Origin: Pseudoneurospora amorphoporcata | Taxonomy: Eukaryota > Ascomycota > Sordariomycetes > Sordariales > Sordariaceae | DNA: 64,000 nucleotides | Assembly: GCA_033297205.1 (NCBI GenBank) | Contig: MU859141.1 | Coordinates: forward strand, 14,847-78,846 | Direction: 5' to 3' | Shown here: in pieces, positions 23,234 through 35,007 of the stretch | Layout: each line of letters begins with the position of its first letter | Numbering within the stretch: the stretch's first letter is position 1 | The notes under the pieces: generated by a model | Database searches by the model: none | The model's input: the letters and a program-made list of their open reading frames with translations, nothing else | Told to the model about the DNA's origin: nothing | Translations under genes and position numbers: made by a program

Positions 23234-25222
23234 ATGCCCCGAAGGATTACCAACCCCTTTTCCTCCTCCTCTTCCTCCACTATGCCGAACCCTGACAGGG
23301 CCGCTGAGCGAAGGCCGTCTCTGTCCAAAGCCACCCGCATCGCCCAGTTCTTCTCTTCGCCCAAGAACAAGGATCAGCTCTCTGAAAAGCAGGCCCTCCA
23401 GGCCATGCAACAGAACCAGGGTGCCGGCACGGCGACGAGCCTTTTGTCGCTGCCCTCCATTTCGCTCTCCGAGGACCTCAACAGCCATGAGTCTACCACT
23501 CTTTTCCAGCCCCCCTCCCTCGAGGAGACCCTGAAGCGCCAACACGCTGAGGCGCAGTTCGGTCCCTTGAACAGCCCGGCCCACCGCTACATCAGCACGC
23601 ACGATGGCAGCACTCTCGAGCCTCCCGTCGAAGACGAACCCCCATATTACTACGTCCTCACTACTTATCTCAGCTACCTTATTCTAATCTTCTTCGGTCA
23701 CGCCCGCGACTTTTTCGGCAAGAGATTCGGAGACCAGGCCCACTATAAGGCACTCCGGGTACAGAATGGCTACGCACCTCTGAACGACGATTTCGACAAC
23801 TTCTACGTTCGTAGACTCAAGATGCGCATCGACGACTGCTTCGCCAGACCCACCACTGGCGTGCCTGGCCGCTACATCACTCTCCTCGATCGCAAATCGG
23901 ATGATTTCAACCGCAACTACCAGTACACCGGCACCTGCACCCAGACCTTGAACATGAGCTCGTACAACTATCTTGGCTTCGCCCAGTCCGTTGGCCCTTG
24001 CGCCGATGCCGTCGAGGAGTGCGTTCGCAAGTATGGCCTCAGCAGCTGCAGCCCACGCGCGGATGTTGGTACTTCTGATCTCGCTGTCGAGGTTGAACGT
24101 GAAATCGCAAAGTTCGTTGGCAAGCCCGCTGCCATGGTTTTCTCGATGGGCTTCGTCACCAATGCCGGTTCCTTCCCTGCGCTGGTTTCCAAGGGTGACC
24201 TCATTATCTCCGATGAGCTCAACCACGCTTCTATTCGTATCGGTGCCCGTCTTTCTGGAGCTGTCATCAGGTCGTTCAAGCACAATAACATGGAGGAACT
24301 CGAGAAGCTCCTTCGTGAGGCTATTGCTCAAGGACAGCCCCGCACTCACCGCCCTTGGAAGAAGATCCTTGTCGCTATCGAAGGTCTCTACTCGATGGAG
24401 GGAACCATGTGCGATCTGCCCGGTGTCTTGGCTCTCAAGAAGAAGTACAAGTTCTTCCTCTATATCGATGAGGCTCACAGTATCGGTGCCGTTGGTGCCA
24501 AAGGCCGTGGCGTCTGCGATTACTTCAAGGTTGATCCTGCTGAAGTCGATATTCTCATGGGAACTCTGACCAAGTCTTTTGGTGCTAATGGCGGTTACAT
24601 TGCGGCTGAGAAGCACATCATCGATAAGCTCAAGGCCACCAACGCTGCTACCCTCCTCGGTGAATCGCCTGCTCCTGCTGTCCTGATGCAGATTCTCGCT
24701 TCGCTCAGGATCATTGAGGGTGAGATTGCTCCCGGTCAAGGCGAGGAACGTCTTCAGCGCATTGCCTTCAACTCCCGTTATCTCCGTCTCGGACTTAAGC
24801 GTCTTGGCTTCATTGTTTATGGCCACGATGACTCCCCTATCATTCCCGTCATGCTTTACAACCCCGGCAAGATTTCTGCTTTCAGTCACGAAATGCTCAA
24901 GCGCAAGATCTCGGTCGTCGTCGTTGGATATCCCGCTACGCCTCTCATCAGCTCCCGCGCCCGCTTTTGCGTATCGGCTGCGCACAACAAGGAGGATCTG
25001 GATCGCCTCCTGGCTGCCTGCGACGAAGTGGGTGACATCCTCCAGGTCAAGTTCTCTACCGGTGTCGCTGGAGGTCTGGAGCCTTTGCCTGCTGGTGTTA
25101 CCCCCGAGATGGAGAAGGAGTACATCAAGGCTCAGGGCCAGGCTCTCATCAAGCCACCTAGGTGGAAGCTGGAGGACGTCATTGCACGTGGTGCTGAGGA
25201 TGCCAAGCGGTCATTGAGGTAA
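23234..25222 (+). CDS. lcb2: Serine palmitoyltransferase subunit 2 (Lcb2)
   Basis: An intronless frame of 662 residues. Together with Lcb1 at the ER membrane it condenses serine and palmitoyl-CoA to 3-ketosphinganine, the first committed step of sphingolipid synthesis. A membrane-anchoring segment (TTYLSYLILIFFGHARDFF) lies at about residues 138-162, then the PLP-dependent aminotransferase-like fold: NYLGFAQ, DELNHASIRIGARLSG, YIDEAHSIGAVG, and the PLP-lysine motif GTLTKSFGANGGY with Lys at about residue 447. The presence of this lysine marks it as the catalytic subunit rather than Lcb1. The Ser-rich N-terminal 130 residues are longer than in yeast but usual for filamentous fungi. The start chosen is the first ATG in frame. 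Codon use is strongly C-biased, suggesting good expression. Confidence 0.97.
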   Translation: MPRRITNPFSSSSSSTMPNPDRAAERRPSLSKATRIAQFFSSPKNKDQLSEKQALQAMQQNQGAGTATSLLSLPSISLSEDLNSHESTTLFQPPSLEETLKRQHAEAQFGPLNSPAHRYISTHDGSTLEPPVEDEPPYYYVLTTYLSYLILIFFGHARDFFGKRFGDQAHYKALRVQNGYAPLNDDFDNFYVRRLKMRIDDCFARPTTGVPGRYITLLDRKSDDFNRNYQYTGTCTQTLNMSSYNYLGFAQSVGPCADAVEECVRKYGLSSCSPRADVGTSDLAVEVEREIAKFVGKPAAMVFSMGFVTNAGSFPALVSKGDLIISDELNHASIRIGARLSGAVIRSFKHNNMEELEKLLREAIAQGQPRTHRPWKKILVAIEGLYSMEGTMCDLPGVLALKKKYKFFLYIDEAHSIGAVGAKGRGVCDYFKVDPAEVDILMGTLTKSFGANGGYIAAEKHIIDKLKATNAATLLGESPAPAVLMQILASLRIIEGEIAPGQGEERLQRIAFNSRYLRLGLKRLGFIVYGHDDSPIIPVMLYNPGKISAFSHEMLKRKISVVVVGYPATPLISSRARFCVSAAHNKEDLDRLLAACDEVGDILQVKFSTGVAGGLEPLPAGVTPEMEKEYIKAQGQALIKPPRWKLEDVIARGAEDAKRSLR

Positions 25223-26275
25223 AACGCTCGTTTGGACCATCTTCATGGCGCCCGACACTCACTTGAAAAGACCGGTGCCGTTGTATATATAGTACTTGGC
25301 GGTTAGGCTACATTACCCATGTGCCTCCTCTTGCGAAACTTCTTTTGCGCTTTGGGCGCATGAGGATGTCGATTGACATCTCTCTTTTTTCTTTTCTGCT
25401 GATGGCAGAATTTTCATGGGGTTTAATGAAGACATGCCAGGGACGGGCCTAATGTTTAAAACTTCGAAGAGGAAGCAACGGGACGGAAAGCAAGCCGAAT
25501 GAGCAAGGCATAGGTGTTGCAAAGGTTGCTCATTTAATATGGCATTGGAGTTGGGGTTGGTTAGGGCAATCAACTACGAAAATAAATGTGGACGAGGGGG
25601 GTTTTTAATGACACAAACCAATAAATAGACTACTCTCAAGAAGAGAATGTTTCAATGTAAAAACATATAACAAAGAAGAATCAAATACATATCTTATCTT
25701 AATGCTACATCTATATCTAGGCTGGATGTTACTGTAATTTCGGGGCCGTTCTGGTGAATGTTACAGACCACTTTATCCTTTTGAAATACCCCGCTTAAAC
25801 ACGTGAACCCGCGCTCATCGCCACTTTTTCGTCATGGTACGACGCGAGCTTCATCCATAAGCGCGTCAACATTTCTGATTGACTTCGAACTTCAGATTGA
25901 ATTGTGCGTCTTTTTAGGCAGGAATCGGGATACTGCACGTGGGACTGTGTCTTGCAGTATTTTGCCTCAAACCTCAGCTCGAAGCGCTTGCTCTCCAAAT
26001 CGCCTCGCTCGACTCCCGTCCTCCACTTCGTCCACTATCCTCAACCTTGCTGCCAAACGACTCGCCTATCTAGACGATCATCAATCCATCTCGCTGATTC
26101 AAATCGATAGGTACAGCATCAAAGGACATTTTCGATTTAGACTCACCTCATATTCGCTACCTTGCAAAATTTCCCTTTTTTCCTTCATGTTTTAGGGCGG
26201 CCTCTTCCGTTTGCATCCTGCGCCTTGACCACTCTGCGTCCCCTTTACCTCAATTCTCCAACGAAAACGGCAATC
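25223..26275. other. Tandem intergenic region Lcb2 - DUF4211 gene
   Basis: The first 550 bases are the 3' flank of lcb2 and AT-rich (25580-25720 especially). The rest is the promoter and leader of the DUF4211 gene. No coding region or RNA gene is seen; the 130-codon frame at 25803-26195 has no coding character. Confidence 0.55.
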
Positions 26276-28780
26276 ATGGCACCGGCAAAGAAGACCAAAA
26301 AGCCGAAACAACACACCTTGGAGGCTGCCTTAGGTGAGTTTATCATCAAATTTATCTCTCCTAACCATGCAACTTCGTTCTCCCCTTCTACGATTTTTCA
26401 CACCCAAGTGGATTGACCGACCTCATTCATCTCAATCTAACAAAGAAAACCAAGGCCAACCAAGAGTGAAACCACCCACCATCAAGAAACATTCATTTCG
26501 CAACAGTGCCAATACGAAAGACGACAAATCAAAGGATCCAGCGGCTAGCAGCTCCCCAGCAGCAGCCACCATGGCGACGACAATGACGCCTACGCCGGCG
26601 CGACAACGGGAGGACATATCCCCCGGCCGTCAACTCCCCGCCTCCTCAGCGGTCTTCATCCCCAAAATCTCCACAGCCGAAGCCAAGAAGCGGACCATCG
26701 TCATCGACGACTCCGACTCAGCTTCCGAGGCCGCGGAAGACTACGGTGGGGCGGCGGCGGCCGGGTTTGAGTATGATGATGACTTCCCCGTGTTTTCGTC
26801 CCAAGCTGTGGTGACGGTGACGCATAACCCCCGCGCTGCTGCTGGTGGTGGCCGTGGTCAAAAGGGAAAGGAGGTTATTGTGCTGAGTGAGGTGGATGAG
26901 GATGAGGATGAGGATGACGATATGCCGGTGGCTAGTCAGCGTGCTAGAGGTGTGAAGAGGCAGATGGCGGTTCTGTCAGATGATGAGGGGGGTGGGGACG
27001 AGGAGAAGCTTAAGGGGAAGGGCAAGGGTGAGGGCAAGGGTGGAGGGGAGAAAGATGACGACTCGGACTCTGATCGGATTCTGTCGTCGGCAGTCAGAAG
27101 AAGGGCGACAAGACGCGGTGGAGAGAAGTTGGAGTCCAGTCCGGCAAAGAAGCGACGGCTAATTAGGAGGGCGAATCCATCTTCGGCGAGCTCGGCCAAG
27201 GGCGAAGAGGACTCTGATGATTCGGAGGCAAAGAAAGATGAGGGTGGTGATGAGACGCCTGGTCATTTGCGAATGGGCAAACTAAAGGCTGCTACTACCG
27301 GTACAGGCAGCCCGTCTGCGGAATCACGACCCGTTAGAGCCAAGCGTCGTGCCAAAAAGCCTATGACGGAGAAGGAGAAGGCGAGAGAGCTGCTGAGGCG
27401 CAAGCGGGCGGGCGAACCTATCGATGACCTGGAGAATGAGGAAAAAGATGAGGAGTCGGAAGTCGAGCTACCTAAGAGGGGCTATTACGACACGGACTCT
27501 GATAATCCCGCTCTTTCAGAGTTCGAGGACGAGGAGACTGACGAGGGAGATAACGTCAAGGAGGAGGAGAAGAAAAAGAAGGGGAAAGGAAAGAAGAAGG
27601 ACAAAAAGGCCGACAAGAAAGACAAGAAGGACAAAAAGCGAAGAGAGATCTCCCCGGACTCGGAGGATACCGGAGACGATGACGGTGAACGAAAGGGTGG
27701 CTCCTACGAAGACGAGGAGATGGAGGATTTTATCGCCGAAGACGACTCCGACGCCCCCATTGGCGCACCCGATGAGATTGGTATCCCGCTCGAGTTCACC
27801 AGGCATGCGCATAAACCTTTGAAGGAACACTTTCGCGATGTCGTCGAGTGGTTAGTGCATTACAAAGTCCACCCCAGCTTCCCGGAGAAGACGGCCGCGT
27901 TGTATAGGCTCGGCTGGAGAAAACTGGATGACGAGGTCCGCGGGTTGGCCCAGAGCAAGTTCGCTTCGTCGGCCTGGAAGACGGACTTCTACATGGCGTT
28001 GAGGGCCCGGCCTTATTACACTAGTGGTGAGACGCATGAGGATAGTCTTTTCTCTAGTAACTGCGCGGCGTGCGGAAGGAGTGGACATCCTGCCAAGTAA
28101 GTTATTATACCTCTCTTTTCCAGAGCTCGTGTGACGAAACCGTTGGTGTGTGCGTGTTCGTCATTGCTCAAGGATTCCAGTCGTATGTCCTGTGTGGTCG
28201 TGTGATTAAAATTTCTTCTCCACTACTCCCGTCTTCCTCAAACTAACCTCATCGCTCTCCACCCAGATTCGAAATCACCTTTTCCGGCGCGCCATATTAT
28301 AAGGACTTTTCTCACCCAAAGTTTCTCGAACCGGTCCCCAACAACAACAACAATTCCCCCTTGCCATCCCCCGACGACGAAGGCGAAGGCGACCCTGACG
28401 AGTACGACTCCGATGGCAACACCATCCCCGCCGCCTCTCGCACTTGGAAAATTGGCTCCGTGTGTCACTCCAACGCCGAGACAGCCCATAACCTGCTTCA
28501 CTGGCAATACGCCCTGTTGGACTGGGTCGACACCCGCTTGTCCGAGGATGGACATCTGACTGCCGCTGCTGCCATCGGCAAGAGGCGCGAGGGCGAAACC
28601 AAGGAGCAGGGCAAAAAGAGGGAAAAGAAAAAGAAGTACAAGCTGGTGGCCAAGGTGGTGCGCGAGTGGGAGGCGAACGGCACGGTCAAGGCGCTGTTTA
28701 GGGAGTTTAAGAGTATGTTGGAGGGGGCGAGGAATAAGAGCACGGCGGGGCCGAGGGCGCAGAAGGGGTGGGCTAGGTGA
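26276..28780 (+). CDS. DUF4211-domain protein, probably nuclear
   Basis: Model: 26276-26333, 26455-28096, 28267-28780; 737 residues. The C-terminal third is the DUF4211 domain (related to human CCDC82), whose function is not established. Seen there: an MEDFIAEDDSDAPIG entry motif near residue 443, then HFRDVVEWLVHY, ALYRLGWRKLDDEV, YYTSGETHEDSLF and a zinc-knuckle-like CAACGRSGHPAKFEITFSG that crosses intron 2. Before it lies a long disordered region alternating acidic runs (DEDEDEDDDM) with Lys-rich tracts (KKKKGKGKKKDKKADKK), typical of nuclear chromatin-linked proteins. Exon 1 has a short basic start (MAPAKKTKKPKQ). The acceptor of intron 1 is uncertain: AG at 26454 and AG at 26445 are both in frame, differing by three residues; the first is preferred because it lies 14 nt after a TCTAAC branch site. 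Confidence 0.85.
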
Positions 28781-29189
28781 GCATATCTTACTTATGAGGT
28801 TTGTAGATGTGAAGCATGGGGAGACAGGTTGGGGGAAGGAGCGAATCGCTTTGCATGCTGACTAGGTTCCACTTGCTTGCCTTGAAGGCAGTGGCTTTTT
28901 TTGTCTTATAGTAGAGGAAAGGAGCAGCGGTCTCTGGTCGTAAAAGTGGCAAGTGACAGACAGCCTTGCTCAAAATGCGGCCAAGTTCCTTGATACTTGC
29001 ACTTTATACCAAAGAAGTCTCGGAAAGAGCTGCATTTTCTGAGGTTGTTTTGGGTGCCGAGATTTTAGACAGTATTTAGTCAGTCTGACTGAACAGTCTC
29101 CTATAGAACGAATTCGGTCTCTTTGACCAATGCTCCCGCCGTTTTCATCCCCATCAACCCCCCTCACATCCCTACTCTTATTCCCTTGT
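28781..29189. other. Convergent 3' intergenic region
   Basis: Lies between the stop of the DUF4211 gene (+) and the ancestral stop of the broken GH131 gene (-). I see no gene, repeat or RNA feature in it. Confidence 0.6.
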
Positions 29190-30100
29190 TCAAGGACCAC
29201 CAATAGCAGTAGTAATCGGACCCGTCTCAATGTACACGCCAGAGAAGTAGAAGTCCTCCGTCGTATCACTGTATCCATTCCTAGGCAGCTCCAGAACGCC
29301 CAGATGCCAGTCGGCGCCGTTAGACGAAGTCGAAACTAAGACGGGGGCAACGACCTACTTCAAAGGCTCGCCGCCCTCGGAGTGCCAGAACCCAACCTTA
29401 TTGCTGCTGAAGTCCTGTATTTCGTAAGTAAAGTCAGCTGCCGTATCACCCACGTTCATCACTTCCCTTCCAGGACAACAAACCCCCTCGGAAATAAAGA
29501 GCAGAGGAGAAGAAACGTAACAAAAAAAGGACTTACAATCTCATAAGCAACATTATGCCAAACCCCCGCCTTCCACTCCGTCTTCCACCCACTCCTCTGA
29601 TTCGTCATGCACTGCAGATTTGGGTTACTCGTCCCCGATTCGCTCGAAATCCACCCGCTCTTCAACTCGGTAAAGTGGCTCTCGAAGAAACAAATCTGAT
29701 GTTCCCTATTGACGCTCGCCGCATTTTTGTCGGATCTCATAATCGAAAAATGATAGTAAACCTTCCCCTTGTTGATAGCCTCCTTGGTCTGGGGGATGAG
29801 TTCGATCCGACGCATGTTCTGCCCGTTCCAGTACGCTGTGTTATCGAGCGTGAACTTGGCCCCGTGGCGAGAGCGCGTGTCGTTGGGGTTTTTGTAGGAT
29901 TCGGAGAGGGAGATGTACTTGTCGACTGACCCGGACCCGTGGATGTAGTATTGGTAGGGCCCGACTTGGTTGGACCAAGACCATTTGTTGAGGTCGGAGG
30001 CGGAGGTGAAGTCGTTGAAGCGGCCGTCCCAGAGGAAGGCGGCGTTGGTGACGGAGGAGAAGGCCGAGAGGACGGCGGCTAGGAGGGTTGTTGTCTTCAT
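29190..30100 (-). pseudogene. GH131 beta-glucanase gene with a premature stop codon
   Basis: Minus strand: exon 1 30100-29537, intron 29536-29415 (GTAAGT donor, ATACAG acceptor), exon 2 from 29414. GH131 enzymes are secreted fungal beta-1,3/1,6- and 1,4-glucanases acting on plant or fungal glucans. Exon 1 encodes a signal peptide (MKTTTLLAAVLSAFSSVTNA) and the family core: FLWDGRFNDF, LNKWSWSNQVGPYQYYIHG, MRRIELIPQ, HEHQ-like and ESHFTELKSGWIS. Exon 2 continues YEI-DFSSNKVGFWHS but meets TAG at 29357-29355 after EPLK. Past that codon the same frame stays family-like for 54 more codons (VVAPV, then NGADWHLGVLELPRNGY and YFSGVYIE) to TGA at 29192-29190. Without the stop the protein would be 262 residues, the family's usual size. 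A CAG to TAG change (C to T) explains it. The gene either makes a product truncated at 207 residues or is inactive. Confidence 0.85.
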
Positions 30101-31272
30101 TGTGAATGAGGTGGTGGGAGTGAGCTGGAGGGAGAAGGGGGTGACGGGTAGGGGAGGTGTGAGAGGTGAAGGGAGATGATGGTAGGAAATTAGGTTGTGC
30201 AATGGTTTAAATACCTCTTGGGAGGAGATTGGGAGAGATCCCCTATGTCCTCTTAGTAACTCGGACCTGATGCATATTAAGTTGCATCTTAGTCGGAGCA
30301 GGATGTATCAAACAGCAATCTGGGAGAGAGGACAGCGGTCCGTTACTGGAGGAAGAACAGATCACACACAGAATTGGAGTGCAAATTGCGCACGACCGTC
30401 TCCGATTTCATATGTACGAGCGATATTGATCAGTGGGATCTATGTCCTCGGAGTTTAGCCTGTAGTATATCTGCCGCGGCATCAACCATACAGGGCTGAC
30501 TAGAAGCCTATTGGAGGCTCTGTGAAGACACTCAGCCGTTGTGTGATCGATGACCATGAATGGCAAATTCAATAGAATCAAAATAATAATAAAAAAGGTC
30601 AAAAAGCTCAGTCGCTCAGGTCTGAGTCGAACTCGAGACCAGCTGCGACCTACGAAAACTGTACCACCAGTACCGCGCACCGAGCCATGTTTCTAGCTCC
30701 CGTACACCACACCGCTTGGCCACGCACAAGGCGGTATAAGTGCGTGTGTAGGTACGAGAGTCATTGGGCTGTCTGAGCTTGGGGCTTATATGGTTCAATC
30801 AAATCCGGGACAATGTCCTAGAATGCCTGGCCTGCCTTAGCTTTGACAACCTCACGATTCTACTCGGGAATCATGACGAGTATGATACTTTCCTGTATTA
30901 ACCCTAGACCATGTCTAAACTAGTTCCTGAGGAAGAAATACCGTTCTAAAAATACCACCCCAAGGATCCGTAATGGGGAAAGTCATATCGAAACACAGCG
31001 ATCACGTTGAGTGACCGAGTATCTTTTAGACGAACAGTGCGGCGCTGATGAACCATTACCCAGGCTACAAAACCACAAATCCCAAATAAAACGATAAGAG
31101 AAACCCAACTCGCTGCATCTTCCCATAATTCTCAGCTCTTCCGAAGGTTTGGTTGCCCATGACTTTAGCGTATGGTCTGTATCCAATGGTCTCTAACCCC
31201 CGATGTATCGAGAAAGAGCGGAGGTTAAGTTCGACGAGATTGTCCCAAAGGTTGAATATATACGGCAGGCTT
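30101..31272. other. Intergenic region between GH131 and the sugar symporter
   Basis: Promoter side of the broken GH131 gene and 3' flank of the sugar symporter. No coding region is supported. On the minus strand a good Pol III A-box (TGGCCAAGCGG, about 30712-30722), a B-box-like GAGTTCGACTC (about 30625-30635) and T runs follow in order, but no cloverleaf folds from them. Confidence 0.45.
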
Positions 31273-33414
31273 TTAGTACTCCATCCCACCGAAGCTCTTA
31301 TTGCGGACAAGGGTTGCGCGTTCGAGACTCGCCCGTGGAGGTTGATCGAAGGAGCGGCTCCGACTATGTACACTCGGTCTCGGAGCAGCATCTCCCTCTT
31401 CCACCGCACTTATTTCGTCATAAGTAACAGTAGGCTCATCCCGGATACGGTGAATGAAGAGGGCCGAGATCAAGACTGTGATACCACCGAGAGCCAAGAC
31501 AATGGCAATACTGTGGTCACCTGGAGTTCCTCGTGGTTTCTGAAAGAGACGGAAGATGATGCTGCTTGCCACCGTAGCAATGATTTGCGGTGCGGCAATG
31601 GCCATGTTGTGAATACCAAGGATCACACCGGCCTGATCGGCGGCTTCTTCCTCGTCCTTACCGAGGTCGCTGTCCTGGTTGTCATCGGACGAGTAGCCAT
31701 CCAGTGTGTCAAGGCGACTAGGTGAAAGGCGCTGTTGCTGAGACCGCCGTTCCTCATCACGCCGAGATATTTCAGCGCTAATGATTGCCCAGGGCGCCCA
31801 TAGTGTCAAAGCCCAGGTGATGCCGACGAGACCAATGAGTACGGTGGCTGCTGTAACGGTTCGTACGAATACGGTGCAGAGCATACTGCCGGTAAATAGT
31901 ATTTGCGAGAACATCCAGGCACGACGAAGTGTGAATCCGGGGATAATCAGATGATGGGTCCAAGACCTCTGTTCGGGCTCGTAATCCTTAATTACTGAAG
32001 GAGCCTCGCCAGGGGCATCGGCCGTAACCGGCGGTTGGTCGTAGGTTGGTGCGATGAAGAATGGCAAAAAGACGTTTGTGGCCAAACTTGTAATGGCAAA
32101 TATGAGCAAGGCAAAGGTGCCAACCTGTGTTGCCCTTTCGTACAACTCGTCGAGCTCCTTGTCAGTCATATTCGGGTTTTCCTCGAGAAATGGATCAGCG
32201 TAGATCTCTCCGATGTACGATGAAGTATAGAAGAGCATGGGGAAGAAACCGATCCAGGCGCAAAACTGGACTTGGCAGACTTTCTTGGTTTGCGGCGGGA
32301 GGCGTTTGATCGATGTGAAAATCTTCTTGAAGAAGGCAACCACCCCAGGCTTATCCTTTGCTGGAGGTCCCTCGAGTCTTGGATCCCTCTCCTTGATGAG
32401 AAGGCAAGTCATGAGAACGGTAATACCAAGGGCAAGGCTGGCAATACCACAGAGCTCCTTGAACTGACTGTCTCCAAGCCACCAAAAGGCGGTGGCGAGG
32501 TGGGCGTATCCGGCGAGATAACCGCAAATATTGCCGATACCTACGAACCTGCTTGCCATAGCATTTGCCATCTCTGAAAGGCGTTAGTATTCCATAGGTT
32601 TGATGTCTTGGGGCGTTATCGCGAGAGCACATACCTTGCTGGTGAGTGGGCGCGCAGTCTACGATGAAGGCGCGAATTGCCGCTTGGACTGAAATTGGCT
32701 TGTTAGCAAGGCACACGGAATTAGTTTGCGCAGTGTGAGGATCATACCAGTATTGATGGCAAAATCAAGGATATAGATCCAGAGAACGGCGGTACAGATA
32801 ACGCAGAACTTGACGCCGTCGGACTGAGGGTCGGCACCAAAGAGCCCGAGAATGCCAGTAACAATCTCTCGGGTCCAGGCAAGGGACATCAGCGAGACAA
32901 TGGTGGCGGCAGCACCTCCAAGCATGAAGGGCTTGCGCTTGCCCCAACGAATGCGACAGTTGTCACTCATCATGCCAACGTATGGTTGCACCAAGGTGCC
33001 CGAGAGAGGACCAGCAATCCAAACCAGAGCCATCAAAGACTTGCTGATACCGAGAGAGAGCAGGTATGGGGATCCATTGGACATCTCAACCGACCAGGCA
33101 ATCTGCAGGCCGCCGATGCTGATGGTCAAAAGAATCATATACCATACGCTCTTTGTAGATTGGAACTCGTCTGGCGAGTCGGCACCTGGATCGCTGGAGG
33201 AGCCATCCTGGTTATCGACCGGAGAGAGCAGTGGCGACTGTTCGCCGATGAAGAATTGCTGGTTTGTGTTTTCGCTCGCACCGTCACGACGACCGGTACT
33301 GAGGCGTGGTGCCGGCTCTTCGCGACGAGGTTTGGGCTGTTGGGATTGTTGTTGATGGCCTTCGTTGCCTACGGGGCTGGCCCGGTCTGGATTCTCTGCT
33401 AATGACGACGTCAT
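31273..33414 (-). CDS. Sucrose / alpha-glucoside : H+ symporter (MFS, GPH type)
   Basis: Minus strand model: 33414-32748, 32688-32635, 32573-31273; 673 residues. The family (plant SUC/SUT and fission yeast Sut1) imports disaccharides such as sucrose or maltose with protons at the plasma membrane. Seen: a hydrophilic N-terminus of about 85 residues, then 12 predicted membrane helices. The loop between helices 2 and 3 holds PYVGMMSDNCRIRWGKRKPFMLGG, the diagnostic RWG(K/R)RKPF signature. The exon 1-2-3 junctions restore NTGVQAAIRAFIVDCAPTHQQEMANAMASR, a family-defining stretch with the Arg/Asp pair of helix 4. A long acidic loop (GYSSDDNQDSDLGKDEEE) lies before the last two helices. The two introns are 59 and 61 nt. 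The substrate cannot be settled from sequence. It is the intact middle gene of a pocket flanked by two broken genes. Confidence 0.92.
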
Positions 33415-35007
33415 GCGGAGATGCGGGCTATCGATGCCTTTGGGTGATCTGCGTCTCTCGATATCGCGCGCGACGTATGCCTTTATGATGGCTAGGGATA
33501 GACTATCGACGACTCCCGCTGCGATGAGCTGCTGGGAAGAAGTGTTTTATTGCGATGCGCAGTTGGGTCGGGATTAGTTGTTGGGAGGGTTATGTAGGTC
33601 GTCTGTAGGAAGAGAGAAAGTTGGTGTGTTAGTGTTTGTTAGAGGCAAGGAATAAGTGCGGATTACACCAACCACGGCCCAGTGCCTAGCGGGCGATTCG
33701 CCAGAGATATCGAGATGTCCTTGTTGAAGCTGCTGTTGCCACCCAACATGCAATCCTTTCAAACAACGTAAAAGGCGAATGTGAGGTGCACTGAAAGTGA
33801 TGAAAATGGACAAGGGCTGATCCGGATGTTATGTAATAAACAAACGATTAGTCCTCAGCATCACACAGCCAAGTACTCAGGCGAGCTTGTCGCTTGTCCG
33901 CAATCGTCACGCGGGCAAGTCAACGAATGCCACGAGACCGTCGTGATTCGATTGGGTCGATTACTGAGAATCCTCAACTTGCTGAATGAGGGTCAAGTGA
34001 GGGGAGACGGAAACAGGGCAGTAGCAGGCCCAAGGTCGGACAGGAGGAAGGCACAGAAAGGGTCAAAGATGGTCAAGAGATGCAAAAGAGGGCTAGACTA
34101 TGAGACGGATGCACTAACAATTACAAGGCTGGGGGAGCACAGCCAAAACCGATGACACACGGAACATGCGAGAGGTTGTGCGGCAGTGTGATCTCGGCAT
34201 AGGAAAGAAGAGACTCTGAGACTCAGATAGTCGAAATGTTGCCCCTATGATCTTATCAGCACAGATGGGATACCGGGAGACCGACGGGAGTCTCTGTCAG
34301 AAGCAGCAAATCGAATATGAATGTGTTTAGTTTTATCCCGGGGCCTCTTCCCAGTCAAGAATGCTCGAGCTCAAAGGTGTTGCAGTGGCCCGCAACACAA
34401 CGGAGGCACGTTTCTTAACGACACTATGCTCTAGATGTAGACGCTTATGCCGCCTACGTATGTCAGCCGGAGTCAATAGCGTGCAGGACCCTATGCTTGG
34501 CAATGAGGTCCGCAACAACAGTAGACATCACAAACGTGTCGTCGAATGTGATCGTCTAATACCATAGTTGTAACCTACAAAAGCAACGCCCGAAGCTTAT
34601 GTCTATCGACGCAGGTAAAGCGCTGGCTTGGAAGCCCCCCCCGCTGCTTCTCGTCCTCTGAGACTTATTACGTTCGGTGCAACGGGGGTCTAGATTCACG
34701 ATGAACATACGTTTATTCAAGAAACCTTGCAAAGCTCATGATAGCACACAGTATCTTAACGGACTTTCCTGCAGCTTAAGTAACCGCCAACGCACCGTAT
34801 ATTGAATCAGCTTCTCTATGAGGGATAGGGCCTCAGAGCCCTTGTTTACAGGGGGTTGAGCTTCGGGGCATAAAAGGACAGCAGCTCCGTGAGATACCTA
34901 GCCAGTCTCCCCGTCAAGCCGCTTCATCATTCTTACCTTCCATTGACGGCCTTAACTAGGACTTCGATTCGTTATCTTTCCCCCACTCCATAGTAGGTAT
35001 CGCAAGC
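33415..35007. other. Divergent intergenic region
   Basis: Separates the starts of the sugar symporter (-) and the broken methyltransferase (+), so it holds both promoters. No coding region, RNA gene or repeat is supported. Confidence 0.5.

Noticed and set aside
23684..24985. 433-codon minus-strand frame opposite lcb2
   Set aside because: Antisense shadow caused by third-position bias in a highly expressed gene; no domain.
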